NCBI RefSeq assembly: GCF_000485795.1
Contig: NZ_AXZL01000055.1
Span: forward strand, 32,876 to 96,875
Origin: Shewanella decolorationis S12
GTDB taxonomy: Bacteria; Pseudomonadota; Gammaproteobacteria; Enterobacterales; Shewanellaceae
Direction of reading: 5' to 3'
DNA: 64,000 nt
Position 1 is the stretch's first letter. Every line of letters starts with the position of its first letter. The translations under genes and the position numbers were made by a program. Below the pieces are notes generated by a model. It made no database searches. It was not told the origin of the DNA and saw nothing but the letters and a program-made list of their open reading frames with translations. Below, in pieces: positions 47,463 through 57,386 of the stretch.

Positions 47463-48125
47463 TTAGAACGCGCGCATCATGCGATCTGGCCGTGGCAGAT
47501 AATAATCGTTGTAATCCAATGAGAAGACCACTGAGCTTGAGCGACCAATAATCTCCTCTCTGGGCACAAAGCCTATGACTCTTGAATCGGCACTGTTATC
47601 TCGATTGTCCCCTAGCGCCAAATACTGGTTATCAGGCACCGTAACAGGGCCAAAATTAGCCAGCGGTGAGGGCTGCGGATTGAGGCGAATACTGTGCACT
47701 ATGCCGAGGAGCTCCTCCTGCCACTCGGTGACATTCGCCGGCGCATAGGCACTTAATGCTTGCGATGTATAAACGAGTGGTTTGCCATTTAAATACAAGC
47801 GATTATCCCGCATCATCACAGTATCACCGGGTACGGCAATTACCCGCTTAATCAGCTTTTTATCAGCCTTTTTAGAGTCGAACACGATAATCTCCCCACG
47901 AGTGGGGTCTGCAAGTTTAACGAGTGGAATATGGGTAAAGGGCACTCTGATATCGTAAGCCATCTTATTCACTAGAATACGGTCGCCCTCGACAATCGTC
48001 GGCAACATAGAACCTGTCGGCACTGTATTCCAATCGGCCACCGCACTCCTAAACACCAGCATTAGGCTGATAAACAACAAAAAGGAGCGATTATCTCTAA
48101 GTAATGTTCTAAGTTTTTTAAACAT
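47463..48125 (-). CDS. lepB: Signal peptidase I (short form)
   Basis: This serine/lysine protease removes signal peptides at the outer face of the inner membrane. It has 220 residues from the ATG at 48125, with GGGAG upstream. One transmembrane helix (about 14-28) precedes box B VPTGSMLPT with catalytic S39, and box D LIKRVIAVPGD has catalytic K93. Box E GDNRDNSADSR follows. E. coli LepB has 324 residues and two N-terminal helices, so this is a compact form and may be an additional paralog to a main lepB elsewhere; the symbol marks the family. Confidence 0.88.
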   Translation of the reverse strand: MFKKLRTLLRDNRSFLLFISLMLVFRSAVADWNTVPTGSMLPTIVEGDRILVNKMAYDIRVPFTHIPLVKLADPTRGEIIVFDSKKADKKLIKRVIAVPGDTVMMRDNRLYLNGKPLVYTSQALSAYAPANVTEWQEELLGIVHSIRLNPQPSPLANFGPVTVPDNQYLALGDNRDNSADSRVIGFVPREEIIGRSSSVVFSLDYNDYYLPRPDRMMRAF

Positions 48126-48439
48126 TCTGTTTATCTCCCTAAGGCCAAAATCCAGCAATCTTCTCGTTTGATGAAAGTGCTAACTTATCAATTGCCAGAC
48201 GTAAGCAACTCATGCTCGTTAAATAGACTCATCAATCTCGGCGAAGTTCTTCGCAGATAACATCTTGGCTTTTTCCATTTGTAAGCCAATGTGACAAATG
48301 CGCAAGCTTAGGCTCAGGCTAAAACACTCAAATAATTGCCATAAAAAAGCACTGGTTTAGGCCAGTGCTTATTTTTTACATTTTGATTTTACATCTGATG
48401 GTGTTGCGGCATTCGCCTTAAGCCCAAACAGGCCTCATC
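48126..48439. other. Intergenic region between the signal peptidase and ybbP genes
   Basis: About 310 bases. It holds the terminator of ybbP (48341-48377) and presumably the promoter of the signal peptidase gene. No gene or other structure is seen. Confidence 0.5.
48341..48377 (-). terminator. Intrinsic terminator after ybbP
   Basis: A 9-bp perfect stem (AAGCACTGG / CCAGTGCTT) has A-rich and T-rich flanks on both sides. On the minus strand it ends in TTTTTTAT and lies about 65 bases past the ybbP stop. Confidence 0.8.
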
Positions 48440-50941
48440 TTAAGCGCCCGCTTTTAATAATTCGGCGCAGGATTGATTGAGTAATTGGCGGCAACGCCAA
48501 ACACCCAGCAATGCAACTAACAAGGCACCGCAGACAGGGGCAATCCCCCACCATGGCCAGTGCATATACACATTGAGCTCAAACACTTGGGTCTTTAACA
48601 AATACAGCGCAAACTCCGCCACTATCACTGCAAGCACCCCGGCGATGCCTCCGAGTAACGCAAACTCGAGCCCAGTGGCGCTACGCAGTAACCAACCCGA
48701 GGCGCCAAAGGTGCGCAGCACAGCGAGTTCACGTTGGCGCGTGGCCATTCCCGCCTCGGTTTGCGCAATAAGCACTAAAGAGCTTGCCAGTAAGACGAGG
48801 ACCAAGACCAGCGTCAGCGACAGAGACACCTGCTCAATAATTTGTCGCAATTGCCCCACCATGGCGCCGACATCGATAATCGACACAGTAGGAAACTGCT
48901 GGATAAGCTCGAGGATCACTGTGTTCTTTGATGCATTATTCCCTAGCTCATCCGGCTTTCTGTCGTCGAGGTAGAAGCTTGCCATCGAGGTATAGGCAAA
49001 GGGCGCCAGCGCTTCTTGAGTGAAGATCATAAAGAAGTTTGGCTGCATGGTTTCCCAGTGCACAGCACGGATACTGGCGACCTTGACTTTAAGCTCTTGG
49101 TTATCAATCATATAAGTCAGCGTATCGCCCAATTTTAGCCCTAAACGCTCGGCAACACCTGACTCGACAGAAACCTCATCCGCCGCCTGATTAAAATGCC
49201 CTTCAACTAACTCATTGTTGGCGGGTAAGCTATTGCGCCAGGTGAGATTAAGCTCGCGGGAAATCCCGACTCGTCCCTTCTCTCCCGCCTCAGCCTGCTC
49301 GTTAGAGATCAAGGTTTCACCATTGATTTGAGTCAAGCGGCCGCGAATAACGGGATAGATATCCGTCGCTGCTATGCCCCTTTGCGCCATAAAGTCATTT
49401 AATGGCTTAGCATCATCGGGGGCGATATTGACCAAGAAATAGTTAGGCGCATTCTCGGGCAGCTGTTTTTGCCACTCGTTTAGTAAATCTTGCCTCAGGG
49501 CCAAAATGGTCAGTAGCAATACCAAGGCCGCACTAAAGCCCACCAGTTGCACCGCATTTTGCCGCGCGCGGCGGCGTAACCCCGCCAGTGCCAGTTGCAA
49601 GGGATTGGTGGTTTTCATGCCGACACTGTTGCCAAGGCGGATCATCACAAAGCCTAAAATACTCAGCAATACGCCGAGTAGCAGCACAGCCGCGACCACA
49701 GTCAGTGTCAGCGCCCAGCTTTGGGAATACAAATATCCCAACAATGCCATCGCCCCTAAACTTAAGAGTAAATGCAGCCACATGCCGAGCTGCAAGCCTT
49801 CGAGTTGCCTTTGCAAAACGCGCAGCGGCGGAATCGCCAGTAAACGCATTAAAGGATAGGCCGAAAACATAAAGGCGCTGATAAGCCCAGTGCTGATCCC
49901 AAGCAGCAGCGGCCGCGTCAACGGTGGCGAATAGGCAGCGATTTCAGGGGGTAACAGTTGATTAATGCCTAAATCCAGCAGTGCCCCACCTATAAGCCCC
50001 AGCACAATGCCAAACAGCGTCACCAGCAGCAAATGGATACCAAACAGTCGACGAATTTGTGTTGATGAGGCGCCAAAGGTTTTAAGCATAGCCACCACGT
50101 CATAATGACGTTGGCAGTAACGCTGGGCGGCAATCCCAATCGCGGCGCAGGCCAGCGCAATACCGAGCAGGCTTGCCAGCAATAAAAAACGCTCCGCCCG
50201 TTTCACCGCGCCCGCTATCGGTGAGTCGCCGGACTGCACATCGACCCAGCGCTGGGAATTATTTAGCAGCGGTTTAACGCTATTTTCAAAGGCGCTTAAG
50301 GCGCTTTCTGCACCCGCAAATTGATACAGATAGGTCACTCGGCTGCCGGGTTGGATAACCCCAGTCTTGGCGACATCTTCTATCCGCATTAATACCACGG
50401 GGGAAGAAGCAAACGGATTAAAACCCGCATCGGGTAAGCGGCTGATTTCTTGACTTAAATGAAACTCACTGTTGCCCAATTCCAATGTTTTCGGGTATCC
50501 CAAGAGTCCCCCTAAGCGACTCTCGAACCATACCTCATCAGCGTGGGGCAAGCCTTGGGCTTTAACATCTTGGCCATTGTCCGCTTTAAGTTCGATATCT
50601 CCCTTAAGTGGATAACCAGACTCAACCGCTCGCACTGTGACTAATTGAAACTTATCCCCCGCATACACCATGGAGTTAAATTGCATATTGGTCACATGCT
50701 TAAGGCCAAACTCGTCGGCCTTGGCCAGAATGCTGGCGTCAAGTTGAACGGGAGAGTCGATAATACGATCGGCGGCGATAAACTGGGTCGCCTGCCCGTT
50801 GATTGCGACTTGCAAACGCTCGCTGACCCGCGCAAGACCGCTAACCGATAGCACCGCCAAGGTAATGGCGAGGATAATCAATAACAACTGCCCCTGTTGC
50901 AGCTCGCGCTTAAACAGGCGCCATGCCAAATTAAGCTCCAT
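48440..50941 (-). CDS. ybbP: FtsX-like ABC transporter permease YbbP
   Basis: The 833-residue inner-membrane protein has a transmembrane helix near the N-terminus, a large periplasmic domain, then two FtsX-type permease blocks (about 250-480 with LLASLLGIALACAAIGIAAQRYCQRHYDVVAMLKTFGA-like sequence, and about 700-830 with TRQRELAVLRTFGAS). It partners with YbbA, which starts three bases upstream of it. The E. coli YbbAP complex with TesA has been studied as a lipid/lipid-derivative exporter of the MacB superfamily type; the cargo here is inferred. Confidence 0.93.
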   Translation of the reverse strand: MELNLAWRLFKRELQQGQLLLIILAITLAVLSVSGLARVSERLQVAINGQATQFIAADRIIDSPVQLDASILAKADEFGLKHVTNMQFNSMVYAGDKFQLVTVRAVESGYPLKGDIELKADNGQDVKAQGLPHADEVWFESRLGGLLGYPKTLELGNSEFHLSQEISRLPDAGFNPFASSPVVLMRIEDVAKTGVIQPGSRVTYLYQFAGAESALSAFENSVKPLLNNSQRWVDVQSGDSPIAGAVKRAERFLLLASLLGIALACAAIGIAAQRYCQRHYDVVAMLKTFGASSTQIRRLFGIHLLLVTLFGIVLGLIGGALLDLGINQLLPPEIAAYSPPLTRPLLLGISTGLISAFMFSAYPLMRLLAIPPLRVLQRQLEGLQLGMWLHLLLSLGAMALLGYLYSQSWALTLTVVAAVLLLGVLLSILGFVMIRLGNSVGMKTTNPLQLALAGLRRRARQNAVQLVGFSAALVLLLTILALRQDLLNEWQKQLPENAPNYFLVNIAPDDAKPLNDFMAQRGIAATDIYPVIRGRLTQINGETLISNEQAEAGEKGRVGISRELNLTWRNSLPANNELVEGHFNQAADEVSVESGVAERLGLKLGDTLTYMIDNQELKVKVASIRAVHWETMQPNFFMIFTQEALAPFAYTSMASFYLDDRKPDELGNNASKNTVILELIQQFPTVSIIDVGAMVGQLRQIIEQVSLSLTLVLVLVLLASSLVLIAQTEAGMATRQRELAVLRTFGASGWLLRSATGLEFALLGGIAGVLAVIVAEFALYLLKTQVFELNVYMHWPWWGIAPVCGALLVALLGVWRCRQLLNQSCAELLKAGA

Positions 50942-50944
50942 GGG

Positions 50945-51694
50945 TTAGGCCTCCTTGGCGCTTAATTCAAGGCTGTCATTCATGCTGTACGATTGAGCCG
51001 AATCTAACTCTTCCTGCAAGTGGCCGTTATCCATAACCAGTTGCCGCTGGCAGCGTTTCGCCAGTTGCAAGTCGTGGGTAACTAAGATGAGCGTGGTGTG
51101 GCTCTCTTGGTTGAGCTCAAACAACATATCGGCAATTTTATGGCCGTTAACACTGTCTAAATTGCCGGTTGGCTCGTCGGCAAATAGTACTTTAGGTTCA
51201 CAGATAAAGGCGCGGGCAATGGCCACCCTTTGCTGCTCACCGCCGGATAACTGTTTAGGTAAATGGGTCAAACGGTGGGATAACCCCACGCGCCCCAGCA
51301 TGGCCTCGGCCTTCTCCTTGGCATTTTTTACCCCAGCTAGCTCGGCCGGCAGCATCACATTTTCGAGGGCGGTTAAGGTATCAACTAACATGAAAGACTG
51401 AAAAATAAAGCTCACTTTTTGCTTACGCAGCGCGGCTTTCTGTTCTTCATTGAGCGGTGATAGGGCTTGGCCATCGAGCCAAATCTCCCCCGACGTGGGG
51501 GTATCGAGCGCGGCGAGTAAGCCAAGCAATGTCGACTTGCCCGAGCCGGAGGGGCCTAATATCGCCACACTTTCCCCCTGCTTGACATCTAAGTTAATGC
51601 CCTTGAGGATAGTGAGCGAACCTTCCTGAGTAGTCACCGATTTTTCGAGGTTAACAACATTGATGGCACTGTTTTTTGAAACGACGTTAGACAT
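50945..51694 (-). CDS. ybbA: ABC transporter ATPase YbbA
   Basis: The 249-residue ATPase has Walker A GPSGSGKST, signature LSGGEQQRVAIARAF and Walker B VLFADEPTGNLD, as in LolD/MacB-type ATPases. The ATG at 51694 has AAGGATC upstream; an ATG six codons earlier is less likely. The gene is divergent from tesA with 52 bases between starts, the same arrangement as in E. coli, and the stop is three bases before ybbP. Confidence 0.95.
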   Translation of the reverse strand: MSNVVSKNSAINVVNLEKSVTTQEGSLTILKGINLDVKQGESVAILGPSGSGKSTLLGLLAALDTPTSGEIWLDGQALSPLNEEQKAALRKQKVSFIFQSFMLVDTLTALENVMLPAELAGVKNAKEKAEAMLGRVGLSHRLTHLPKQLSGGEQQRVAIARAFICEPKVLFADEPTGNLDSVNGHKIADMLFELNQESHTTLILVTHDLQLAKRCQRQLVMDNGHLQEELDSAQSYSMNDSLELSAKEA

Positions 51695-51746
51695 AGGATC
51701 CTTCTTATACAAATCGTTCTTGCGTCAATCGCTAAGATGCAAGCCG

Positions 51747-52346
51747 ATGGCAAAGGCCGTGAGCGCCTGCATCCTGTTAAGTCTGTTTATAACCACGCCA
51801 GTTCAGGCGGCGAAAGTATTGATCCTCGGCGATAGCTTAGGTGCCAGCTATGGCATGTCGGAACAAGTAGGCTGGGTGGCGCTGCTGCAAAAAAAATTAC
51901 CCGAGCATGAATTTACCAATGGTTCGGTGAGCGGTGAAACCACAGCGGGCGGTTTGCGTCGTTTGCCTGCGCTGCTCGATTCAGTAGCCCCCGATTTAGT
52001 GGTGGTCGAACTCGGTGGTAACGATGGTTTACGTGGATTCCCCCCAACGCAACTCAAAAATAACCTAATCCAAATCATTACCCTAGCTAAAAATAGCGGT
52101 GCTAAAGTGCTACTGACCGAAATCATGGTACCGCCTAACTATGGCCCTCGCTATACCCAAAAGTTCACCCAAGTGTATCAAGAGATTGCTAAAGACGAGG
52201 AGATTGCATTAATCCCCTTCTTTATGCAGGAGATTGCGCCCTATCCTGAGTTGATGCAAAGGGATGGAATTCATCCCAATGAAAAGGCCCAAGAGAAGAT
52301 AGCCACTTGGATGCAACCTTGGATTGAAAAAGCATTAACTCAATAA
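51747..52346 (+). CDS. tesA: Thioesterase/lysophospholipase TesA
   Basis: This periplasmic SGNH hydrolase acts on acyl thioesters and lysophospholipids. It has 199 residues from the ATG at 51747. The signal peptide ends TTPVQAA. Block I is ILGDSLGASYGM with the catalytic serine, block III is ELGGNDGLRG, and block V is DGIHPNEKAQ with the catalytic Asp-His pair. A TTG nine codons earlier (51720 region) would add basic residues to the leader and cannot be ruled out, since neither start has a strong ribosome-binding site. Confidence 0.94.
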   Translation: MAKAVSACILLSLFITTPVQAAKVLILGDSLGASYGMSEQVGWVALLQKKLPEHEFTNGSVSGETTAGGLRRLPALLDSVAPDLVVVELGGNDGLRGFPPTQLKNNLIQIITLAKNSGAKVLLTEIMVPPNYGPRYTQKFTQVYQEIAKDEEIALIPFFMQEIAPYPELMQRDGIHPNEKAQEKIATWMQPWIEKALTQ

Positions 52347-52490
52347 AATCGCTGCAATTTTAAGCTAATAAACAGCTTGCTGATGTAAACTTGCATTTAA
52401 GCGATAAAAACATGCTCCAACGCAACATTAACGCCTGAGATAAACAGTAAAATTCGTGTTAGCAAATGGTTAACCCAACAAGGAGTCAAT

Positions 52491-53558
52491 ATGTCCCTTA
52501 GCCATCAGCAAAAAGTGTACATACCCAAGGAAGCTCGTACCAACCAGTACATCACCGCCGAAATTAAAGTCACGGATGAATTACTGGCGCAATACCCCGA
52601 TTACCATAGCTGTTATCAAACCTTAAGCCGCATTATTTTTAACTTGGCAGAACAACACGATCTCCGTAACGTTCATGTGATCACTAACGATAAACTGCCA
52701 GTCGTGCGTTACCACACCGAAGCCTATTGTTTCCAAACCGCTGAACAAATTCTGTTTTTTTACAATCCTGCCTATCACGAGGCACAAAACCTGTTTACCG
52801 AGGATAACTACCGCGCCCGCAAACTGCGTATTGTATTCTTAGCGACTGGCGATGAGATCCGTAGCAACTCGGCTAATTTCCATACTCGAGTACGGGAACT
52901 CCTAAACGAATTAATGCCTAAGCTGCCGATTAACGATCTTAAGGTGAAGATCCGCGACCACCAGCATTTATCCTATGATTTATTCGCTAAATCAAAAGGT
53001 AATAAAGAAACCTATGGCTATAAACTCAGAGCCATCGCACCAAGATACAAGGCCAGAAAATGTGACCTGCCGGAAAATGTTAGCTCACTCACCTATGTCA
53101 CCGTCAGTCTGCCGCTGAGTCGCAAACTCAAACAAGGTTTACTCCCCGACTCTGCAACAGACTTTAGCCCGTTATATCAACATCTTGAAGATAACTTCCT
53201 CAAGGCGGCTGCCAATAAGCAATTAACGCGATTGGCTATGATCGCCAACGGCCTAACCCCCTTAGTTCGTAACAGTAAGTTTGAGAAACTCGACAGCAAG
53301 GCCGAAGTGCAAATGATCGGTTTTGACCCTAACGCAACCGAGCAGCAAGTGATCCGACGCTGGGATGCCGACAACTTAGTCGAAGCCGCGCATTTTACTA
53401 TCGTCGCGGGCGCCAAGGACTGTGATGACTCAGGCTATGGCCGTTTTATGAATAACGTCGAAGCCACACTGAAAACCTTTGCCGCCGAGATTGGGCTAGA
53501 TCCAGAGCGTGAAGATCTCGTGGTGCGCTTCCACCAGCACATTAGCTACCAGCTCTAG
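52491..53558 (+). CDS. Conserved hypothetical protein (DUF3083-like)
   Basis: The 355-residue soluble protein has no signal or membrane segment. It starts MSLSHQQKVYIPKEARTNQY and contains TYVTVSLPLSRKLKQGLLPD and the C-terminal FHQHISYQL. From memory it is a Shewanella/Alteromonadales family (DUF3083) of unknown function. AAGGAG lies about six bases before the ATG. It is monocistronic with its own terminator. Confidence 0.7.
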   Translation: MSLSHQQKVYIPKEARTNQYITAEIKVTDELLAQYPDYHSCYQTLSRIIFNLAEQHDLRNVHVITNDKLPVVRYHTEAYCFQTAEQILFFYNPAYHEAQNLFTEDNYRARKLRIVFLATGDEIRSNSANFHTRVRELLNELMPKLPINDLKVKIRDHQHLSYDLFAKSKGNKETYGYKLRAIAPRYKARKCDLPENVSSLTYVTVSLPLSRKLKQGLLPDSATDFSPLYQHLEDNFLKAAANKQLTRLAMIANGLTPLVRNSKFEKLDSKAEVQMIGFDPNATEQQVIRRWDADNLVEAAHFTIVAGAKDCDDSGYGRFMNNVEATLKTFAAEIGLDPEREDLVVRFHQHISYQL

Positions 53559-53584
53559 TCATTCGCTGTAGCACAACCTAAAAC

Positions 53585-53609
53585 AAAGGGCGCATCCGCG
53601 CCCTTTTTA
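53585..53609 (+). terminator. Intrinsic terminator after the DUF3083-like gene
   Basis: AAAGGGCGC-ATCC-GCGCCCTTT followed by TT gives a 9-bp stem with a 4-base loop. Confidence 0.85.
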
Positions 53610-53658
53610 TCTTTTATTCCAAAGCATTAGTCTTATCAATGCTATGCGCTAAAGTGCG

Positions 53659-54390
53659 CTAACTTGGCTTTAGCCAGCCTTTTATCAGCTTGACCACTTT
53701 ATCGTAGTCATCGTCAAAACTGTGGCCACCGCTTAACTCCATCACAGTGACATTGGGCTGCTTGACCGCAGGGCATAAATGCAGCGGCGCATCGTCCTCT
53801 TTTCCATAGAGGCAAAGCATAGGCACAGTGGTTTGTTTGTTCACTTCGGGCAAGGTTAAGTAACGGGCCGATTGATTATCCGAGGTGACCATCTCGCTCA
53901 CATGGATTTCAAAATCCGAGGATTGTGAAGGAGAGAGCAGCACAGCGCCCAAGATATTCTTCCGATACCGTGCGGGCATCTCATTTAGCACAAAGGGAAT
54001 GACTTCAGCCCCGAAGGAATAGCCAATTAAAATCACTTTTTGCGTGCCAAATTCCGCCTGATACTTGTCGATGATTGCTAAGGTATCTTGGGTGACATCT
54101 TTGGGATCTTTTTGTTTCCAATAGTATTTCAGCGAGCTCCAGCCGACGACTGGCCAGCCCTGCTGCTGTAAAATGCCCCCAACGGCTTTATCGAGTGTCG
54201 CCCAACCGCCATCGCCACTCAAAAAAATCACCAGCGGTGGTTTGGTATGGGATGACGCAGCGTTTACCTGAGTTGATGGTTCGACAGGTAACAGAGTCAG
54301 CCCTAGATTATCGGCAAACTCATCGGCAAAGGCATTAGCAGTTGAACATAACAGTAAAACGCTCAGTATCTTGATTAAGGATTTCGTCAT
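53659..54390 (-). CDS. virJ: VirJ/AcvB-family serine hydrolase
   Basis: The 243-residue protein has a signal peptide (cleaved near NAFA) and is probably periplasmic. It has an alpha/beta-hydrolase fold with VIFLSGDGGWATLDK, nucleophile S125 in GYSFGAE, and candidate Asp199/200 (YGKEDD) and H223 (SGGHSFDDDYD). In Agrobacterium the related AcvB hydrolyses lysyl-phosphatidylglycerol and is co-encoded with the MprF-like synthase LpiA. Here the start is seven bases after the mprF stop, so the pair is conserved and the function follows by inference. The ATG at 54390 uses AGGTGCGAG within the end of mprF. Confidence 0.85.
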   Translation of the reverse strand: MTKSLIKILSVLLLCSTANAFADEFADNLGLTLLPVEPSTQVNAASSHTKPPLVIFLSGDGGWATLDKAVGGILQQQGWPVVGWSSLKYYWKQKDPKDVTQDTLAIIDKYQAEFGTQKVILIGYSFGAEVIPFVLNEMPARYRKNILGAVLLSPSQSSDFEIHVSEMVTSDNQSARYLTLPEVNKQTTVPMLCLYGKEDDAPLHLCPAVKQPNVTVMELSGGHSFDDDYDKVVKLIKGWLKPS

Positions 54391-54397
54391 CTCGCAC

Positions 54398-56950
54398 CTA
54401 CTTTTTAAATACGCCAGTTGCACCACGACTCGTTAAGGTCACTAAACTACCCAGCACTACGGGTAAAGAGAGTCCGCCATAACAAATCAAATACTTAGCT
54501 TCCCATCTCGGATTAAACTTATCCTTATACCTTCTAAGCCCCTGAAAGTTGTAAAATTTATTCCCCTTCTTATAAACCGTTTTGGCAAGCTTGGTCCAAA
54601 ACGGCACTATGGCTCTATCTGTTAATCCAGACATGGGCGCCATGCCAAGATTAAACTGCTGATATCCTTGCTGTTTGCCCCAAAGCAGCAGCTCAGTAAA
54701 CAAAAAGTCCATTATGTTGCTGCCCGATAAATTCGGCAGATAACGCATCAAATCAACGGAAAACTCCATTTTGGCGGCACTGGCCCACACATTGGAAAAG
54801 GCCACCAGCTCGCCGTTCAAATACACTAAGGCCATTGGCGTGGCACACAGGTAAGCGGCTGAGAAATAACCAACCGAAAATCCCTTTTCTCGCCCCTGTT
54901 TAGCCTTAAGCCAACTGGTTGAAATAGCCTCTAATGTTGGCAATAGACTCTGCACCTCACTGGCATCGATAAGCTTAAAGCTCAAGCCTTCCCTTAATGC
55001 CTTGGCATGGCTCTGTCGCAAACTGCGATACTTGCTTGACTGCAACTCAAATTCCGCTAAAGACACTATGGCCTCTTCGCCGAGTTTATACAGGCTCAAC
55101 CCTTGCTCTAAAAAGTGAGGTAAATACTTTTGCGTCACTTGATAAAACACAGGCCAACCATCGTAGGCATCACACTGCTCGCGAAACTGCCACAGGAGAT
55201 CATCAAATTTATCTTGATTACCGATAGGATCGCCCATCACCACCCAGCAATGTCCGGCGCGGGCATACATTAAGAAGGCATCTTTATCTTCATTAAATAA
55301 CAGCGACTTATCTTGTACTAAGGCGAGATAACCATGGCTACTCGGTGCATCGGCAACAATTCCCATGGCGCAGCTCAAGGCTGAACTATCTAGGCGACGG
55401 GTATCGGGTTTTCGCACCGCAAGTACATAACGAATGGCAAAGCCGAACAGAATCGCGAGGGCTATCGCACCACCCCGTAACGCGCGGGACACATGGCTAT
55501 CCTGCGAGAAGGTTAACCAGAGCGAATGGTCATACTCCACATCTTGGTAGGCAAAAAACAACACCCACACCATTAAAAACAATGCTGCGGCGAGGGACAA
55601 TAACCAGCCGAAGGAATATTTAACGCCCACAATCGAACCTTGGCGATAAAACACCTGTTCACAGGGCAGCATTAATAAATAGATTAGACCGAGCGCCAGG
55701 GAAATCTGCCACTCAGCGCCCTTAAGCACAATAAAAACAATGGCTACTAATAACAACTTTTGGGTGAGTACAAAGGCTTTTTGATAACGCTTAAACAAGC
55801 CATGGGATAATAACAGTAGCAAAATACCACTGGCACTCAATATTAAGCTCGACAATTCGACTATCGGCAGCGGCACTATCTCCCCTAGCCAATGATATTT
55901 GTGCATAATGGAAGGGTTAACCACTGACAGCAATAAAACTAAACCAACGGAAAACACACTAATGCTTAATAGTGACGGCAATAACTGCCTGACAATATGT
56001 AAATCAATATTTATCTTAGATAATTTATCCTTGTTATTTAATACCAAGCCCACCACAAAATAAATCAGGGCCAGCATAAAAGGCACAATATAATAAATGA
56101 CCCGATACACAATGACCGAGCCCAGTATTTGCTCAACGGGTAAATACTGAGATAAGGTCACTGTAACTACAGATTCAAAAACACCAATCCCCCCAGGCAC
56201 ATGAGCAAGTACCCCGATGGCATTCGCCACAAAGAAAATACTAAGCACTTGAAGGTAACTTAATCCATCTACCGCAGGCAGCAGGCAATAGAATAATGTT
56301 CCCACTACTAACCAATCGAGTGTCGAGACCACAAACTGCTTCAACGACTGAGGCAATTCGGGAGGCGCAAACTCAAACCCTCGAAAATAAATAGGTTTTT
56401 TACGCCACAGGCTAAAAAGAAAATACCCTACTACGCCGAGCAGCATCAGAACGCCAAACACTCGGCTCAAGGAAAATAACCACGTCGGCAATGGTAAATT
56501 AGCCAGTTGCTGCGCTGGGAAGTTAATCAGCGCGATACCACAAATAAAGAATAATCCGAGGAAAAATGTCACCGAGCAGGCAAGCACTATTTGAGTAATC
56601 TGATTACCGCTTAACCCTAACTCTGAATAAAACTTATAGCGTATCGAAGTGCCTGTGAGTAATGAAAACCCTATGGTATTGGAAAAGGTAAAGGCTAAAA
56701 ATGAAACGGGAGCGACTTTTTTATAGCTTAATGATGAGCCAAGTTGTTTAATCGCAAGATAATCATACAGGGTTAAGATTAAGTAGCTTGTCACTGTCAG
56801 TGCAATTGCAAGCGCAAGCTGTGAAAATAAAAATAATTTAACCTCAGCCAAAATATCATTTAATTGATAATCCTGCTCAAGGTTATACAAAAGCAATAAC
56901 GAGACTGTGAATATTATTAAGCTAATAATCACACGAATGCGTCTCCCCAT
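54398..56950 (-). CDS. mprF: Phosphatidylglycerol lysyltransferase/flippase MprF
   Basis: MprF transfers an amino acid from aminoacyl-tRNA to phosphatidylglycerol and flips the product, lowering surface negative charge and raising resistance to cationic peptides. It has 850 residues from the ATG at 56950; TGGAGATGAAA places GGAG at six bases, whereas the GTG at 56962 is a poor start. The N-terminal half has about 14 hydrophobic segments (flippase; FANAIGVLAHVPGGIGVFESVVT). The C-terminal part (about 520-850) is the GNAT-like synthase with WVVMGDPIG, FNLGMAPMSGL and FYNFQGLRRYKDKFNPRWE. The amino acid used cannot be told from sequence. First gene of the mprF-virJ operon. Confidence 0.93.
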   Translation of the reverse strand: MGRRIRVIISLIIFTVSLLLLYNLEQDYQLNDILAEVKLFLFSQLALAIALTVTSYLILTLYDYLAIKQLGSSLSYKKVAPVSFLAFTFSNTIGFSLLTGTSIRYKFYSELGLSGNQITQIVLACSVTFFLGLFFICGIALINFPAQQLANLPLPTWLFSLSRVFGVLMLLGVVGYFLFSLWRKKPIYFRGFEFAPPELPQSLKQFVVSTLDWLVVGTLFYCLLPAVDGLSYLQVLSIFFVANAIGVLAHVPGGIGVFESVVTVTLSQYLPVEQILGSVIVYRVIYYIVPFMLALIYFVVGLVLNNKDKLSKINIDLHIVRQLLPSLLSISVFSVGLVLLLSVVNPSIMHKYHWLGEIVPLPIVELSSLILSASGILLLLLSHGLFKRYQKAFVLTQKLLLVAIVFIVLKGAEWQISLALGLIYLLMLPCEQVFYRQGSIVGVKYSFGWLLSLAAALFLMVWVLFFAYQDVEYDHSLWLTFSQDSHVSRALRGGAIALAILFGFAIRYVLAVRKPDTRRLDSSALSCAMGIVADAPSSHGYLALVQDKSLLFNEDKDAFLMYARAGHCWVVMGDPIGNQDKFDDLLWQFREQCDAYDGWPVFYQVTQKYLPHFLEQGLSLYKLGEEAIVSLAEFELQSSKYRSLRQSHAKALREGLSFKLIDASEVQSLLPTLEAISTSWLKAKQGREKGFSVGYFSAAYLCATPMALVYLNGELVAFSNVWASAAKMEFSVDLMRYLPNLSGSNIMDFLFTELLLWGKQQGYQQFNLGMAPMSGLTDRAIVPFWTKLAKTVYKKGNKFYNFQGLRRYKDKFNPRWEAKYLICYGGLSLPVVLGSLVTLTSRGATGVFKK

Positions 56951-57386
56951 TTTCATCTCCACGTATTGTTAAGGGGCAAATCAAGTTTAATGACCATTAT
57001 GAATAAGGTATTAAATTTGAATTAATTTTAATTTATTATTAAGCGCTATTTTAGCGAAAGATTTTTAACATAGTGATTTTTGAGTGGCAATAAAATTAAG
57101 CATTATCTAGATGATGTTTTATTCATCTTGTAACAAGTATGTTTTAATTTGCATTAATAATATCAAACTGCCTTATCTGAACATAAAAACACCAGAAAGG
57201 GTATTCAGTTCCCCCAATGACTCACCCATATTTTGGGTTGAGAATGTTGAGCTTAAATCGAGTCGCGTAAAACCATCTCCCCTTACCGCAGCGATGACTT
57301 GCACCATTTTGGCCATATTTCACATTGCCTTTTTCAGCTCCGAGCGCATCCTGTTAACGAAATTATAACAAAAAGCAGGAGCACCT
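56951..57386. other. Intergenic region between mprF and the beta-helix/cytochrome gene
   Basis: 436 bases, AT-rich on the mprF side. Both divergent promoters must lie here but I cannot pick them. An 85-residue open frame (57111-57368) has no ribosome-binding site and poor protein character. ACCCA-TATT-TTGGGT near 57227 is a small inverted repeat. CAGGAG precedes the ATG at 57387. Confidence 0.4.

Noticed and set aside
57111..57368. 85-residue open frame before the beta-helix/cytochrome gene
   Set aside because: No ribosome-binding site, odd composition and no recognisable motif; it is in the promoter gap of two divergent genes.
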